DNA of 5,552 nucleotides from Limnohabitans sp. (GTDB lineage Bacteria > Planctomycetota > Phycisphaerae > Phycisphaerales > SM1A02), in assembly GCA_030054275.1 (NCBI GenBank), contig JASGCF010000232.1, positions 1 to 5,552 on the forward strand. Direction: 5' to 3'. The notes beneath the pieces are model-generated. The model had not been told where the DNA came from. It worked only from the letters and a program-made list of their open reading frames with translations, and did not search any database. Both the position numbers and the translations under genes were made by a program. Shown here one piece after another: positions 1 to 5,428 of the stretch. The stretch's first letter is position 1. Each line of letters opens with the position of its first letter.

Positions 1-109
1 CTCTCAGCATAACGAGCGCAAGGCCGCCTGCCATCACAAGGTTGCTTGGAATGCGACCGCGCACAAGCAGTGCGATGGTCGCGCCGATACAGAGTAGCGC
101 GGTGATCGC
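1..109 (-). CDS. Partial hydrophobic membrane protein, possibly SLC13-type permease N-terminus
   Basis: Read on the minus strand directly after the TAA of the PBP4 gene, and in the same frame, positions 109 to 2 are open and give a strongly hydrophobic stretch (ITALLCIGATIALLV, then RGRIPSNLV, then MAGGLALVML). A transmembrane segment, a short loop with Arg and Pro, and the start of a second segment resemble the N-terminus of SLC13/DASS sodium-coupled anion transporters. The similarity is judged by eye. The gene continues outside the window. The start is unclear. No ATG lies before the first segment; the first in-frame ATG is at 34-32 and a GTG is at 64-62, both after it. A GGAG (119-116) sits 9 nt before an ATC at 106-104, which would be a rare start. 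Translational coupling to the PBP4 gene is likely if this is real. Confidence 0.35.
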
Positions 110-1876
110 TTACGGCTCCACGCGTGAGCGTTCCTCGCTTGAGCCGCTCGTTGTCACTGTTGCGTTTGGTGCACTTCGCTCGGAAGCGAGGGATTTCCCG
201 ATCGCGCCGACGATGGCTTCCTGTGCTTTGCGTGCGCGATCTGTTCCAACTTTCTCAAGGTTGTTCGCAAGCACGCTGAACGCGATCCGACGGCCGTCGC
301 TCGTACTCACAACGCCACTGAGCGTGCTTACGCCGTTGATGTAGCCAGTTTTACAACGCACCTCGATTCCTGCGCTTTGTGGCAGTTGTTTGAGTGACGC
401 GAATCGATCTTTCACAGTGCCCGTTTCACCAGCGATTGCCATGCTTTCGAGAAAGCACTGGCGAAGTCGCGCGTCCGACGCGATCGAACAGAGCCATGCT
501 GCCGTTCCTGCTGCTGTGATGCGATTCGAGTGTGAAAGTCCGCAGCCATCCGCAAAAACAAATCCGGACGCAAGGGCGCCGATCCGCTCGGTGACTGTGG
601 CTTCGAGCGCGCGCGTGCCGTTCGCCCAACTGCCAGCGATCCATGTTGGTCCGACAGACGAATTGTTGTTGGCGTTGTTCGAGCGCGCTGCGCCCAGTCG
701 CTTGAGCAAACTCTCTGCATACAAATTTGCGCTGTCGGTATTCGTGCGCTCAAGCACGACAGCGATGGGCGTTTCAATCACTCCGAGGGTCGTACCAGTC
801 GCAGCAGCATCTTGCGCGTTTGCCATGCGAGAGGACGCAACGGCGATCCCGCGTGATCGCAGGTCTCGTGCAAGCAATTCGCCAAAGAGCGAGGGGGTTT
901 CGTGCATCGAAAGATCGACATCGGCGCGCGTACCTTTCGGCAACTTTCCCGAGACGCGAAGCGCATTCGAAGTTGCGTCGCGCGTCACAACAAAGGTGGA
1001 CTTTGATTTTGCGGCGCCAACCTGCGCGGTGTTTCGATCAATCGTCCATGCGTAGTTCGGTTCGAATCGATCGACGGTGACAGACCCGCCGTTTGCATGC
1101 GCGCCGAGCAGCAGCATGTTGGCGTGAAAATTGAATCCCCACACCTCAGCGCAATACGGGCGCGAGCGCTGATCGGTTGGCCATGTTGGGTTGTAGCACT
1201 GGGTGTCGAACATACGCGCATCAACCACGAGTTCGCGGAGTTCACGCACGCCCGACTGCGTCACGAGATCTGCCCACCAGCCAACCAACTGTGAGGCCGT
1301 CACACCGGCCTTCGCGTTGCCCTTCGCGTCTGCAACGGCGAGTCGCTCAAGAACCTTCGGATCGCCAAGGGCAGGATCGCCATCTCCGACGATCGTCAAT
1401 CGGCCGGTTTTCTCATCGAGAACAAGTGAGGTCCGAAAGCGGAACTCAGGGCCAAGCTCAGCAAGCGCAGCACCGCTTGTGAACACTTTGAGGTTGCTTG
1501 CCGGCTTGAAGGGGAGTTGCGCATTGCTTGACGCAAGCACAGCGCCATCGTCGACGCGCATGACGGAGTAGGCAAGCGATGCGCCGAGCCCAGCCGCAGC
1601 GGCTGCTTGCTGTGTGTCTTTCGCGAGATCTGCAGCGGTTGCTTGTGCGCTCGTGAAGGCGCAGAGGATGGCGAGGGTAGGGATCGCAAGCATGTGGATC
1701 GCAAGCATGTGGATCGCAGGGGTGTGCATGGCAGGGGGGTGGCTTGAACTAGGCAGATTGGGGAAATCTCTGCCGCCGATGGAACTGCGAACAGGCTCTG
1801 GAGGCGTGCGCTTCCTCAGTCCGGAAACACAGATCGGAGTCGCTGGTAGGCATGGATTCTTGTGTTGCATCGGCAT
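110..1876 (-). CDS. dacB: D-alanyl-D-alanine carboxypeptidase/endopeptidase, PBP4 (DacB) family, class C penicillin-binding protein
   Basis: This serine peptidase removes the terminal D-Ala from peptidoglycan stem peptides and may cut cross-links; it acts outside the cytoplasmic membrane. All three motifs are present, numbered on the 588-residue reading: SxxK as SNLK at 127-130 (catalytic Ser127, general base Lys130), SxN as SAN at 382-384, and KTG at 509-511 followed by YINGVSTLSG. The GDGDP at 164-168 and DGCGLS at 443-448 are also family landmarks; the latter usually reads DGSGLS, so Cys445 is unusual. An Asn-rich stretch at about 400-407 lies in a loop after SxN. The start is uncertain. 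ATG at 1876 has a GAGG 7 nt upstream, but 49 proline-rich residues would then precede the hydrophobic signal peptide. Met50 (1729), Met57 (1708) or Met62 (1693) would place the start at the signal peptide, though without a clear ribosome binding site. Cleavage is likely near residues 78-82 (AQATAAD). Confidence 0.93.
   Translation of the reverse strand: MPMQHKNPCLPATPICVSGLRKRTPPEPVRSSIGGRDFPNLPSSSHPPAMHTPAIHMLAIHMLAIPTLAILCAFTSAQATAADLAKDTQQAAAAAGLGASLAYSVMRVDDGAVLASSNAQLPFKPASNLKVFTSGAALAELGPEFRFRTSLVLDEKTGRLTIVGDGDPALGDPKVLERLAVADAKGNAKAGVTASQLVGWWADLVTQSGVRELRELVVDARMFDTQCYNPTWPTDQRSRPYCAEVWGFNFHANMLLLGAHANGGSVTVDRFEPNYAWTIDRNTAQVGAAKSKSTFVVTRDATSNALRVSGKLPKGTRADVDLSMHETPSLFGELLARDLRSRGIAVASSRMANAQDAAATGTTLGVIETPIAVVLERTNTDSANLYAESLLKRLGAARSNNANNNSSVGPTWIAGSWANGTRALEATVTERIGALASGFVFADGCGLSHSNRITAAGTAAWLCSIASDARLRQCFLESMAIAGETGTVKDRFASLKQLPQSAGIEVRCKTGYINGVSTLSGVVSTSDGRRIAFSVLANNLEKVGTDRARKAQEAIVGAIGKSLASERSAPNATVTTSGSSEERSRVEP
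1664..1723 (-). repeat. Four degenerate 15-bp tandem units encoding the signal peptide of the PBP4 gene
   Basis: Four consecutive 15-bp units (1723-1709, 1708-1694, 1693-1679, 1678-1664 on the minus strand) encode TPAIH, MLAIH, MLAIP and TLAIL. On the plus strand the unit gcaagcatgtggatc is perfectly repeated at 1686-1700 and 1701-1715. The repeat builds the hydrophobic core of the signal peptide and also supplies two extra in-frame ATG codons. Slipped-strand duplication is the likely origin. Confidence 0.8.
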
Positions 1877-1971
1877 CGCGAAGCCTCGGCCCGCTGTGCG
1901 AGAAGGTGACGGGCAGGATAATCAGGCTGTTGGGGCATCGGCAGGACTGTGTTGCAGCCGTCACAGATTCA

Positions 1972-2101
1972 TTTGATGTAAAACTCGATCTGATTGGTGA
2001 ATTTGAACCAAGCAGGGTTGACTCGATTCAGGATTTGGGTACATTCTCGATCTCTCGAAACTCCGTGGTGGATGTTTTGAGGCATGTGCGTTTACATCAA
2101 A
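1972..2101. repeat. Spaced 11-bp inverted repeat in the divergent intergenic region
   Basis: TTTGATGTAAA at 1972-1982 is the exact reverse complement of TTTACATCAAA at 2091-2101, with 108 bases between. The right arm runs into the ribosome binding site of the gene starting at 2111; the left arm lies upstream of the PBP4 gene when read on the minus strand. It could be a pair of operator sites for the two divergent genes. It could also be an RNA stem that masks the ribosome binding site, if a transcript starts left of 1972. A match of this length is unlikely but not impossible by chance in about 240 bases. Confidence 0.4.
2018..2045 (+). promoter_or_regulatory. Candidate sigma-70-type promoter for the PEP-CTERM-like gene
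   Basis: A -35 hexamer TTGACT (2018-2023, 5 of 6 matches to TTGACA) is followed after 16 bases by a -10 hexamer TACATT (2040-2045, 4 of 6 matches). Transcription would start near 2052 and give a leader of about 59 nt before the ATG at 2111. I found no equally good promoter for the leftward PBP4 gene: a TATCCT at 1920-1915 on the minus strand lacks a convincing -35. The rest of the 1877-2110 region shows no gene. Confidence 0.45.
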
Positions 2102-2104
2102 GGA
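2099..2104 (+). promoter_or_regulatory. Ribosome binding site deciding the start at 2111
   Basis: AAAGGA (2099-2104) lies 6 nt before ATG 2111, which opens a standard signal peptide (MKIGSAILAALCV). The longer in-frame reading from 2084 has no ribosome binding site and would put nine extra residues before the signal peptide, so 2111 is preferred. Confidence 0.75.
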
Positions 2105-2110
2105 AGAAAG

Positions 2111-2824
2111 ATGAAGATCGGCTCTGCCATTCTCGCTGCGCTTTGCGTCGCCTCTGCGGCCTCTGCCTCCAGCATCACGCTGACTTTCGACGGCTACGGC
2201 TTGTCGGGTCAGAACCGTATGTCGTACAACCACAGCCGCGCATGGGATGCTCGTGGTCCAGCGACCTTCTACAGCGTCACCTGTGGTTTCCACAACTTCA
2301 CCTACGGCTCGGGCTCCCCGCGTCAGACCTTCTGCGCGCAGTTGTTCGAAGGCGTGACCGCTGGGAACACCTACACCTTCGACATCGTTGATCCGTCGAA
2401 TGTGCCGGACGAGCCTGGTCACCCTGGCAACATGGGTGCGATCAAGGCGACGCTGATTCAGGATCTCTACCATCGTTACTACTACGGCGTGGACACGGCT
2501 GTGGAGGCATCTGCCTTCCAGTTGGCGATCTATGAGATCTCCCACGAGAACATCACCGCAGCCGATGCTGCTGGCGCTGTCGCTCAGCTCAGCCTGATGA
2601 AGGGTGCCTTCCAATCGCAAGCTGCTGGTTCCACTGGCTACGCTGATGCGGCTGCGATGCTCGCAAGCCTCGGCCAAGGTGGTTTCAAGACCATCGGTGG
2701 AGCGCTCCAAGGCCTCACCAACCCAACCGCACAGGATCAACTCCTTGTGGTTCCAGTTGGCGCTCCAGCCATTCTCGCTGGACTCGGCCTCCTCGGCGTC
2801 GGAATGCTCCGTCGTCGCAAGTGA
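2111..2824 (+). CDS. Secreted PEP-CTERM-like surface protein with a thioester-domain-like Cys/Gln pair
   Basis: The 237-residue protein has a Sec signal peptide (1-19, probable cut after Ala17-Ser18-Ala19), a beta-rich extracellular body, and a C-terminal sorting-type tail. The tail reads VPVGAPA (214-220), then a hydrophobic stretch to about 233, then RRRK at the very end. It resembles the PEP-CTERM anchors of Planctomycetota that exosortases process, though Val-Pro-Val replaces the classic Val-Pro-Glu-Pro. The body contains TFCAQLFEGV (Cys75) and AFQLAIYEI (Gln137). This arrangement recalls the FCVDL...LQLAIWE pattern of many PEP-CTERM proteins and the Cys and Gln motifs of thioester (TED/TQXA) adhesin domains. 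A second Cys (58) could instead pair with Cys75. The gene has its own likely promoter, ribosome binding site and terminator, so it is probably monocistronic. Function is unknown; matrix or surface attachment is an inference. Confidence 0.85.
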   Translation: MKIGSAILAALCVASAASASSITLTFDGYGLSGQNRMSYNHSRAWDARGPATFYSVTCGFHNFTYGSGSPRQTFCAQLFEGVTAGNTYTFDIVDPSNVPDEPGHPGNMGAIKATLIQDLYHRYYYGVDTAVEASAFQLAIYEISHENITAADAAGAVAQLSLMKGAFQSQAAGSTGYADAAAMLASLGQGGFKTIGGALQGLTNPTAQDQLLVVPVGAPAILAGLGLLGVGMLRRRK

Positions 2825-2860
2825 GATCGAGTTTCCGGCGTGAGCCGTCCTCGGTCAGAT

Positions 2861-2892
2861 GACTCTTGCAGAACCGATCACTGCTAAGAGTC
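2861..2892 (+). other. Stem-loop in the 3' untranslated region of the PEP-CTERM-like gene
   Basis: GACTCTTGCAG (2861-2871) pairs with CTGC-T-AAGAGTC (2881-2892): 11 base pairs with one bulged T2885 and a 9-base loop. It starts 37 nt after the stop codon. Only three Ts follow (2893-2895), so it is a weak terminator at best. It may instead protect the transcript 3' end. Confidence 0.6.
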
Positions 2893-2925
2893 TTTGGCAA
2901 GTTCGGCCACAATGTAGAGACCAAT

Positions 2926-2959
2926 CCGGACGCCCTTGCGGGGGCGTCCGGTTGTTTTT
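2926..2959 (+). terminator. Intrinsic terminator after the PEP-CTERM-like gene
   Basis: CCGGACGCCC (2926-2935) and GGGCGTCCGG (2942-2951) form a perfect 10-bp GC-rich stem with a 6-base loop, followed by a T-rich tract (2952-2959, TTGTTTTT). There is no T-run on the other side, so it acts for rightward transcription only. It lies 102 nt after the stop codon and only 44 nt before the next gene's first possible start. Confidence 0.9.
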
Positions 2960-3002
2960 GTCGTGCCCGTCCTGACACAACGCGGCATCTCGGAATTGTT
3001 GA

Positions 3003-4427
3003 TTGGTAGACGCATTTTGGTCGATTGCTGCGCCGGAGAAGCGGCCTATCGAATCTGAACGCAACATTTCTGCTTTCGGCGGAGCGGAGCCGCAGTGGTC
3101 GTTTGCTCCGGAGCTCGCCGATCGGCCCCAATCGAGATTGCTCTGCGCGGGTGCGTTTGGAGAGTACCCAGTCTTTCTGCGCCGACAGGGTGCGGGGGTT
3201 GGGGTGCACGCGGCCGCGCAGATCAATGAGATTTGTTCTCTGCCATCGGCGGACCGTTGCGCGATTGATCCTCTCGGACTTGCGACGCTGCTTGCGTTGG
3301 GATTTCCACTTGGTTCGCGCACGGTGTTCAGTGGAATCGAGCGCGTAGGGCCAGGAGGCATGATCGACTCGACGGTTGGGACCGTGGTGCGCGACTGCGC
3401 CATGCCGCTTCCTCATGCTTCCGCGCCTAGCCCGACCGAAGTTGTTGAACTCGCCATGGAGGCGCTCCGTCGCTCCGTGCCTCAAGTTCGTCCGATCGTC
3501 CCTTTGAGTGGTGGCCGAGACTCGCGCATGATTCTGCTTGGACTGCGCGGTCTTGGGGTTCGGCCTCGGGTGATACTCACGGCAGATTCGCCCAGGCATT
3601 CGGTTGATGCACGCCTCGCGTACTCGCTGGCAAGGTCATGTCACGACCCTCTTGAGTTTCTAGGGCAACTGCCGTGGGATCTCGCGCGGGAAAGTTGGCG
3701 TCACACGCGCGCATCGTTCGAGTCGCTCGAGCACGGATGGTTTCTTGCGGTGGCCTTGCGAGCACGGGCGCTCGGCGGTCCGGTGACAGACGGAATCGGG
3801 GCGGGTGTGCTGTCAACAGGTTCGCTGATGAAACCGGAAGCCGTCGAACTTTGGAAGTTGGGTCGTCTCGACGAACTGGCCGTGTGGACCTTGGCGCACG
3901 CTGCTGGCACTGATCCAGCATTCCGCGATGCGGCGCGGCGCTGTGGGATTCCGCTCGCAAGCGATGATGAAGTCCGGCATGAACTCGTGCGGACTCTGCG
4001 CGAACTTGCTGTCTATCCAAATCCGCTCGGCACCTTTAGTTTGCTGCACTGGACGAGGCGTGGCATCGGTGCGAGCGCCTTTGGGTTGCTTGGCCGTGAG
4101 AATGTTGTTGCGCCATGGATCGATGCGGCATTGTGTCGCGCACTTCTTGCGATCGAACTCGACGAAGCACTTCAAAGAGACTGGCGAGACGATGTTTTGA
4201 GTGCACTCGACCGAACCGGCGTTCCATTCGCAGATGACCTTCGACCCGCGCGCGGTCGTCGCTTTGGCTCGGTCCGAGGTGCGTTGGCGTGGAAGCGATT
4301 TCAGGCAACTGTCCCCAGCGCACTCAGGCCGGCGCGTGATGTCGTCGAGCGGTCGACGGGCGTGCGCCGCTCATTCGCGCGATCTGCACTTTGTGTACTT
4401 TCGATGATCGCATCCAATATTGACTGA
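3003..4427 (+). CDS. Asparagine-synthase-like protein lacking the N-terminal glutaminase nucleophile
   Basis: The 474-residue reading belongs to the asparagine synthase-related group, whose ATP-pyrophosphatase domain adenylates a carboxylate for amidation. The PP-loop is LSGGRDSR (168-175). Downstream, VTDGIGAG (261-268) matches the GDG-type substrate/ATP segment, and NVVAPWIDAALCRALLAI (367-384) matches the family's late APxxD segment. Before the PP-loop, residues 47-122 (GEYPVFL, DPLGLATLLALGFPLGSRTVFSGIERVGPGG) align by eye with the end of the class II glutaminase domain and the linker. The first half of that domain, including the Cys2 nucleophile, is missing, so ammonia must come from elsewhere or the enzyme does something else. 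The start is a TTG at 3003, immediately after an in-frame TGA, with a weak GGA about 8 nt upstream; a later TTG is possible. It lies upstream of the acyltransferase on the same strand. Such proteins are common in exopolysaccharide, capsule and exosortase-linked loci. The substrate is unknown. Confidence 0.85.
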   Translation: MVDAFWSIAAPEKRPIESERNISAFGGAEPQWSFAPELADRPQSRLLCAGAFGEYPVFLRRQGAGVGVHAAAQINEICSLPSADRCAIDPLGLATLLALGFPLGSRTVFSGIERVGPGGMIDSTVGTVVRDCAMPLPHASAPSPTEVVELAMEALRRSVPQVRPIVPLSGGRDSRMILLGLRGLGVRPRVILTADSPRHSVDARLAYSLARSCHDPLEFLGQLPWDLARESWRHTRASFESLEHGWFLAVALRARALGGPVTDGIGAGVLSTGSLMKPEAVELWKLGRLDELAVWTLAHAAGTDPAFRDAARRCGIPLASDDEVRHELVRTLRELAVYPNPLGTFSLLHWTRRGIGASAFGLLGRENVVAPWIDAALCRALLAIELDEALQRDWRDDVLSALDRTGVPFADDLRPARGRRFGSVRGALAWKRFQATVPSALRPARDVVERSTGVRRSFARSALCVLSMIASNID

Positions 4428-4495
4428 TAAGCGAATTTCTGCGCGGTTTGAGAGTCGCGGTGGACTCGAGACTCAGAAACCGCCGATATCCGCGT

Positions 4496-4518
4496 TGCTG
4501 CGCACAGTGCGCGCAGCA
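4496..4518 (+). other. Palindrome/hairpin in the leader between the synthase-like and acyltransferase genes
   Basis: TGCTGCGC (4496-4503) pairs with GCGCAGCA (4511-4518) around a 7-base loop. Overlapping it is an alternative palindrome, GCGCAC-A-GTGCGC (4500-4512). No T-run follows, so it is not a standard terminator. It could be an operator or an RNA structure in the intercistronic leader. Confidence 0.5.
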
Positions 4519-4586
4519 GGATCACTCCATCTGGAATGTCTTGTTGGAAGTGTTCGCGGACAGTGCTGGTCGACAATCTGTGTCGA

Positions 4587-4612
4587 GAGTTTTTGTTGGG
4601 AGTTTTTGTTGG
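4587..4612 (+). repeat. Perfect 13-bp tandem repeat upstream of the acyltransferase
   Basis: gagtttttgttgg occurs twice in direct tandem (4587-4599 and 4600-4612), then runs into TGGGA-A-TCCCA (4610-4620). It lies just before the first two ATG candidates of the acyltransferase (4628 and 4649), in T/G-rich sequence unlike the flanking coding DNA. That supports a non-coding leader here. Confidence 0.8.
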
Positions 4613-4648
4613 GAATCCCAGTTTGAAATGCTTTTGGGGCGGCGATGT

Positions 4649-5290
4649 ATGGCGGCGAAGCACGACACAATCCGAGACATCCGCACAGGCGACCGCGCTG
4701 GTTTCGCTCGGCGTTGGTGGCTTCGTGTCGCGCGGCTTGCTCGACTGCCGCTTCATCGATGGCGACTTGCGCGCTTTGGAAGCAAGTCCCGCATGGATTT
4801 CCCAGCATTTATCGTTGGTGGAAGGTCTATTGAGATCGGTCACGATGTGCGCATCGGTCGCGGCGCACGATTTGAGGCTCATTTCACAGCGCCTGGTGTT
4901 GTTCGGCTTCGCATCGGCGACCAGACGCGGGTTGCGCCGCATGTACACATTGGCGCTGCGGAACGCGTAGAAATCGGGCGCGAATGCGGTATCGGTTCGT
5001 ATACATGGATCACCGACCACGACCACGACACAACCGACCCAATGCACTCGGTTGTGACGCATCAGCGGATCGTCGTTGCGCCAACAATCATTGGCGATCG
5101 TGTGTACATCGGCGAACGGGTCGCCATTCTGCGCGGTGTGACCATCGGTGAGGGCAGCGTGATTGGCACCAACAGCGTGGTTACGACGGACATCCCGCCG
5201 TACTCCATTGCTGCGGGGGTTCCGGCACGGGTTCTTCGTCAGTTCGATCGGGCAACTGGGGAATGGCGCGCGGTTCCTCGTGGTGAGTAG
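4649..5290 (+). CDS. Left-handed beta-helix (hexapeptide repeat) O-acyltransferase, WcaF/NodL/maltose-acetyltransferase-like
   Basis: This enzyme most likely transfers an acetyl or other acyl group from a CoA donor to a sugar hydroxyl. From ATG 4649 it is 213 residues, a normal length for the family. Hexapeptide turns are visible throughout: IEIGHDVRIGRGARFEA, then VRLRIGDQTRVAPHVHIGA, VEIGRECGIGSYTWI, IIGDRVYIGERVAI, VTIGEGSVIGTNSVV. It ends with the usual IPPYSIAAGVPARVL segment. The catalytic His lies in ITDHDHD (residues 121-126 from this start, likely His124 or His126). The 45 basic residues before the helix (RRWWLRVARLARLPLHRWRLARF) suggest an amphipathic membrane-associated helix. ATG 4628 and TTG 4448 are in-frame alternatives. 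The longer version would add Cys/Trp-rich residues covering a palindrome and a tandem repeat, and has no ribosome binding site, so I disfavour it. GGGGCGG (4636-4642) is a weak site for 4649. It is probably co-transcribed with the upstream synthase-like gene. Confidence 0.88.
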   Translation: MAAKHDTIRDIRTGDRAGFARRWWLRVARLARLPLHRWRLARFGSKSRMDFPAFIVGGRSIEIGHDVRIGRGARFEAHFTAPGVVRLRIGDQTRVAPHVHIGAAERVEIGRECGIGSYTWITDHDHDTTDPMHSVVTHQRIVVAPTIIGDRVYIGERVAILRGVTIGEGSVIGTNSVVTTDIPPYSIAAGVPARVLRQFDRATGEWRAVPRGE

Positions 5291-5318
5291 CGCAGTGCGT
5301 GGTGGGTAGCGCAGTGCG
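5281..5318 (+). repeat. 19-bp tandem duplication across the acyltransferase stop codon
   Basis: The 19-base unit at 5281-5299 is repeated at 5300-5318 with one difference (A5286 versus G5305). The first copy contains the TAG stop (5288-5290). Because 19 is not a multiple of three, the second copy is in another frame. It looks like a recent slippage duplication at the gene's end. Confidence 0.85.
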
Positions 5319-5322
5319 TGCG

Positions 5323-5353
5323 AGGGCTTGCGCGCAACCGCGCAACTTGCCCT
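5323..5353 (+). other. Hairpin downstream of the acyltransferase
   Basis: AGGGC-TTGCGCG (5323-5334) pairs with CGCGCAA-CTT-GCCCT (5339-5353). The inner stem is 7 bp with a CAAC loop, followed by a 3-base bulge and a 5-bp outer stem. It has no T tract, so it is more likely a 3' end protecting structure than an intrinsic terminator. A smaller hairpin, CGGCG-TATG-CGCCG, follows at 5380-5393. Confidence 0.6.
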
Positions 5354-5396
5354 GAATGAACGAACTGTTCAAAGTGGGGCGGCGTATGCGCCGATT

Positions 5397-5428
5397 CGCT
5401 TGGGGATTTCCCAAGGCGTTTCTTTTCT
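5397..5428 (+). terminator. Probable intrinsic terminator after the acyltransferase
   Basis: CTTGGG (5399-5404) and CCCAAG (5410-5415) form a 6-bp stem with loop GATTT. Two more pairs (5397-5398 with 5417-5418) form if G5416 is bulged. A T-rich tract TTTCTTTTCT (5419-5428) follows. It is a weaker stem than the terminator at 2926 but is correctly placed to end the rightward transcript. After it, 5429-5552 shows no gene, ribosome binding site or repeat I can support; a T6 run is at 5524-5529. Confidence 0.55.

Noticed and set aside
390..1055. Plus-strand open frame of 221 codons inside the PBP4 gene
   Set aside because: It is a shadow of the PBP4 coding strand, which carries SxxK, SxN and KTG motifs in the correct order.
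2111..2170. Lipoprotein signal at Cys12 of the PEP-CTERM-like protein
   Set aside because: The residues before Cys12 (Ala-Ala-Leu) do not form a lipobox, and a standard Ala-Ser-Ala cleavage site follows.
1961..2740. Minus-strand open frame of 259 codons opposite the PEP-CTERM-like gene
   Set aside because: It is antisense to a gene with a signal peptide, a ribosome binding site and a sorting tail; the product shows no recognisable motif.
2715..3599. Minus-strand open frame of 294 codons opposite the terminator and the start of the synthase-like gene
   Set aside because: Its translation is Arg/Pro-rich and low complexity, it crosses a clear plus-strand terminator, and the opposite strand encodes recognisable family motifs.
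4420..4626. Small plus-strand frame from TTG 4420 overlapping the end of the synthase-like gene
   Set aside because: No ribosome binding site, a TTG start, a Cys/Trp-rich product and repeats inside it; better explained as leader sequence.
4301..5062. Minus-strand open frame of 253 codons across the end of the synthase-like gene, the leader and the acyltransferase
   Set aside because: It is antisense to two recognised coding regions and its product has no family features.
5181..5414. Minus-strand frame of 77 codons at the right end
   Set aside because: It overlaps the acyltransferase C-terminus, the 19-bp duplication and hairpins, and shows no recognisable protein features.
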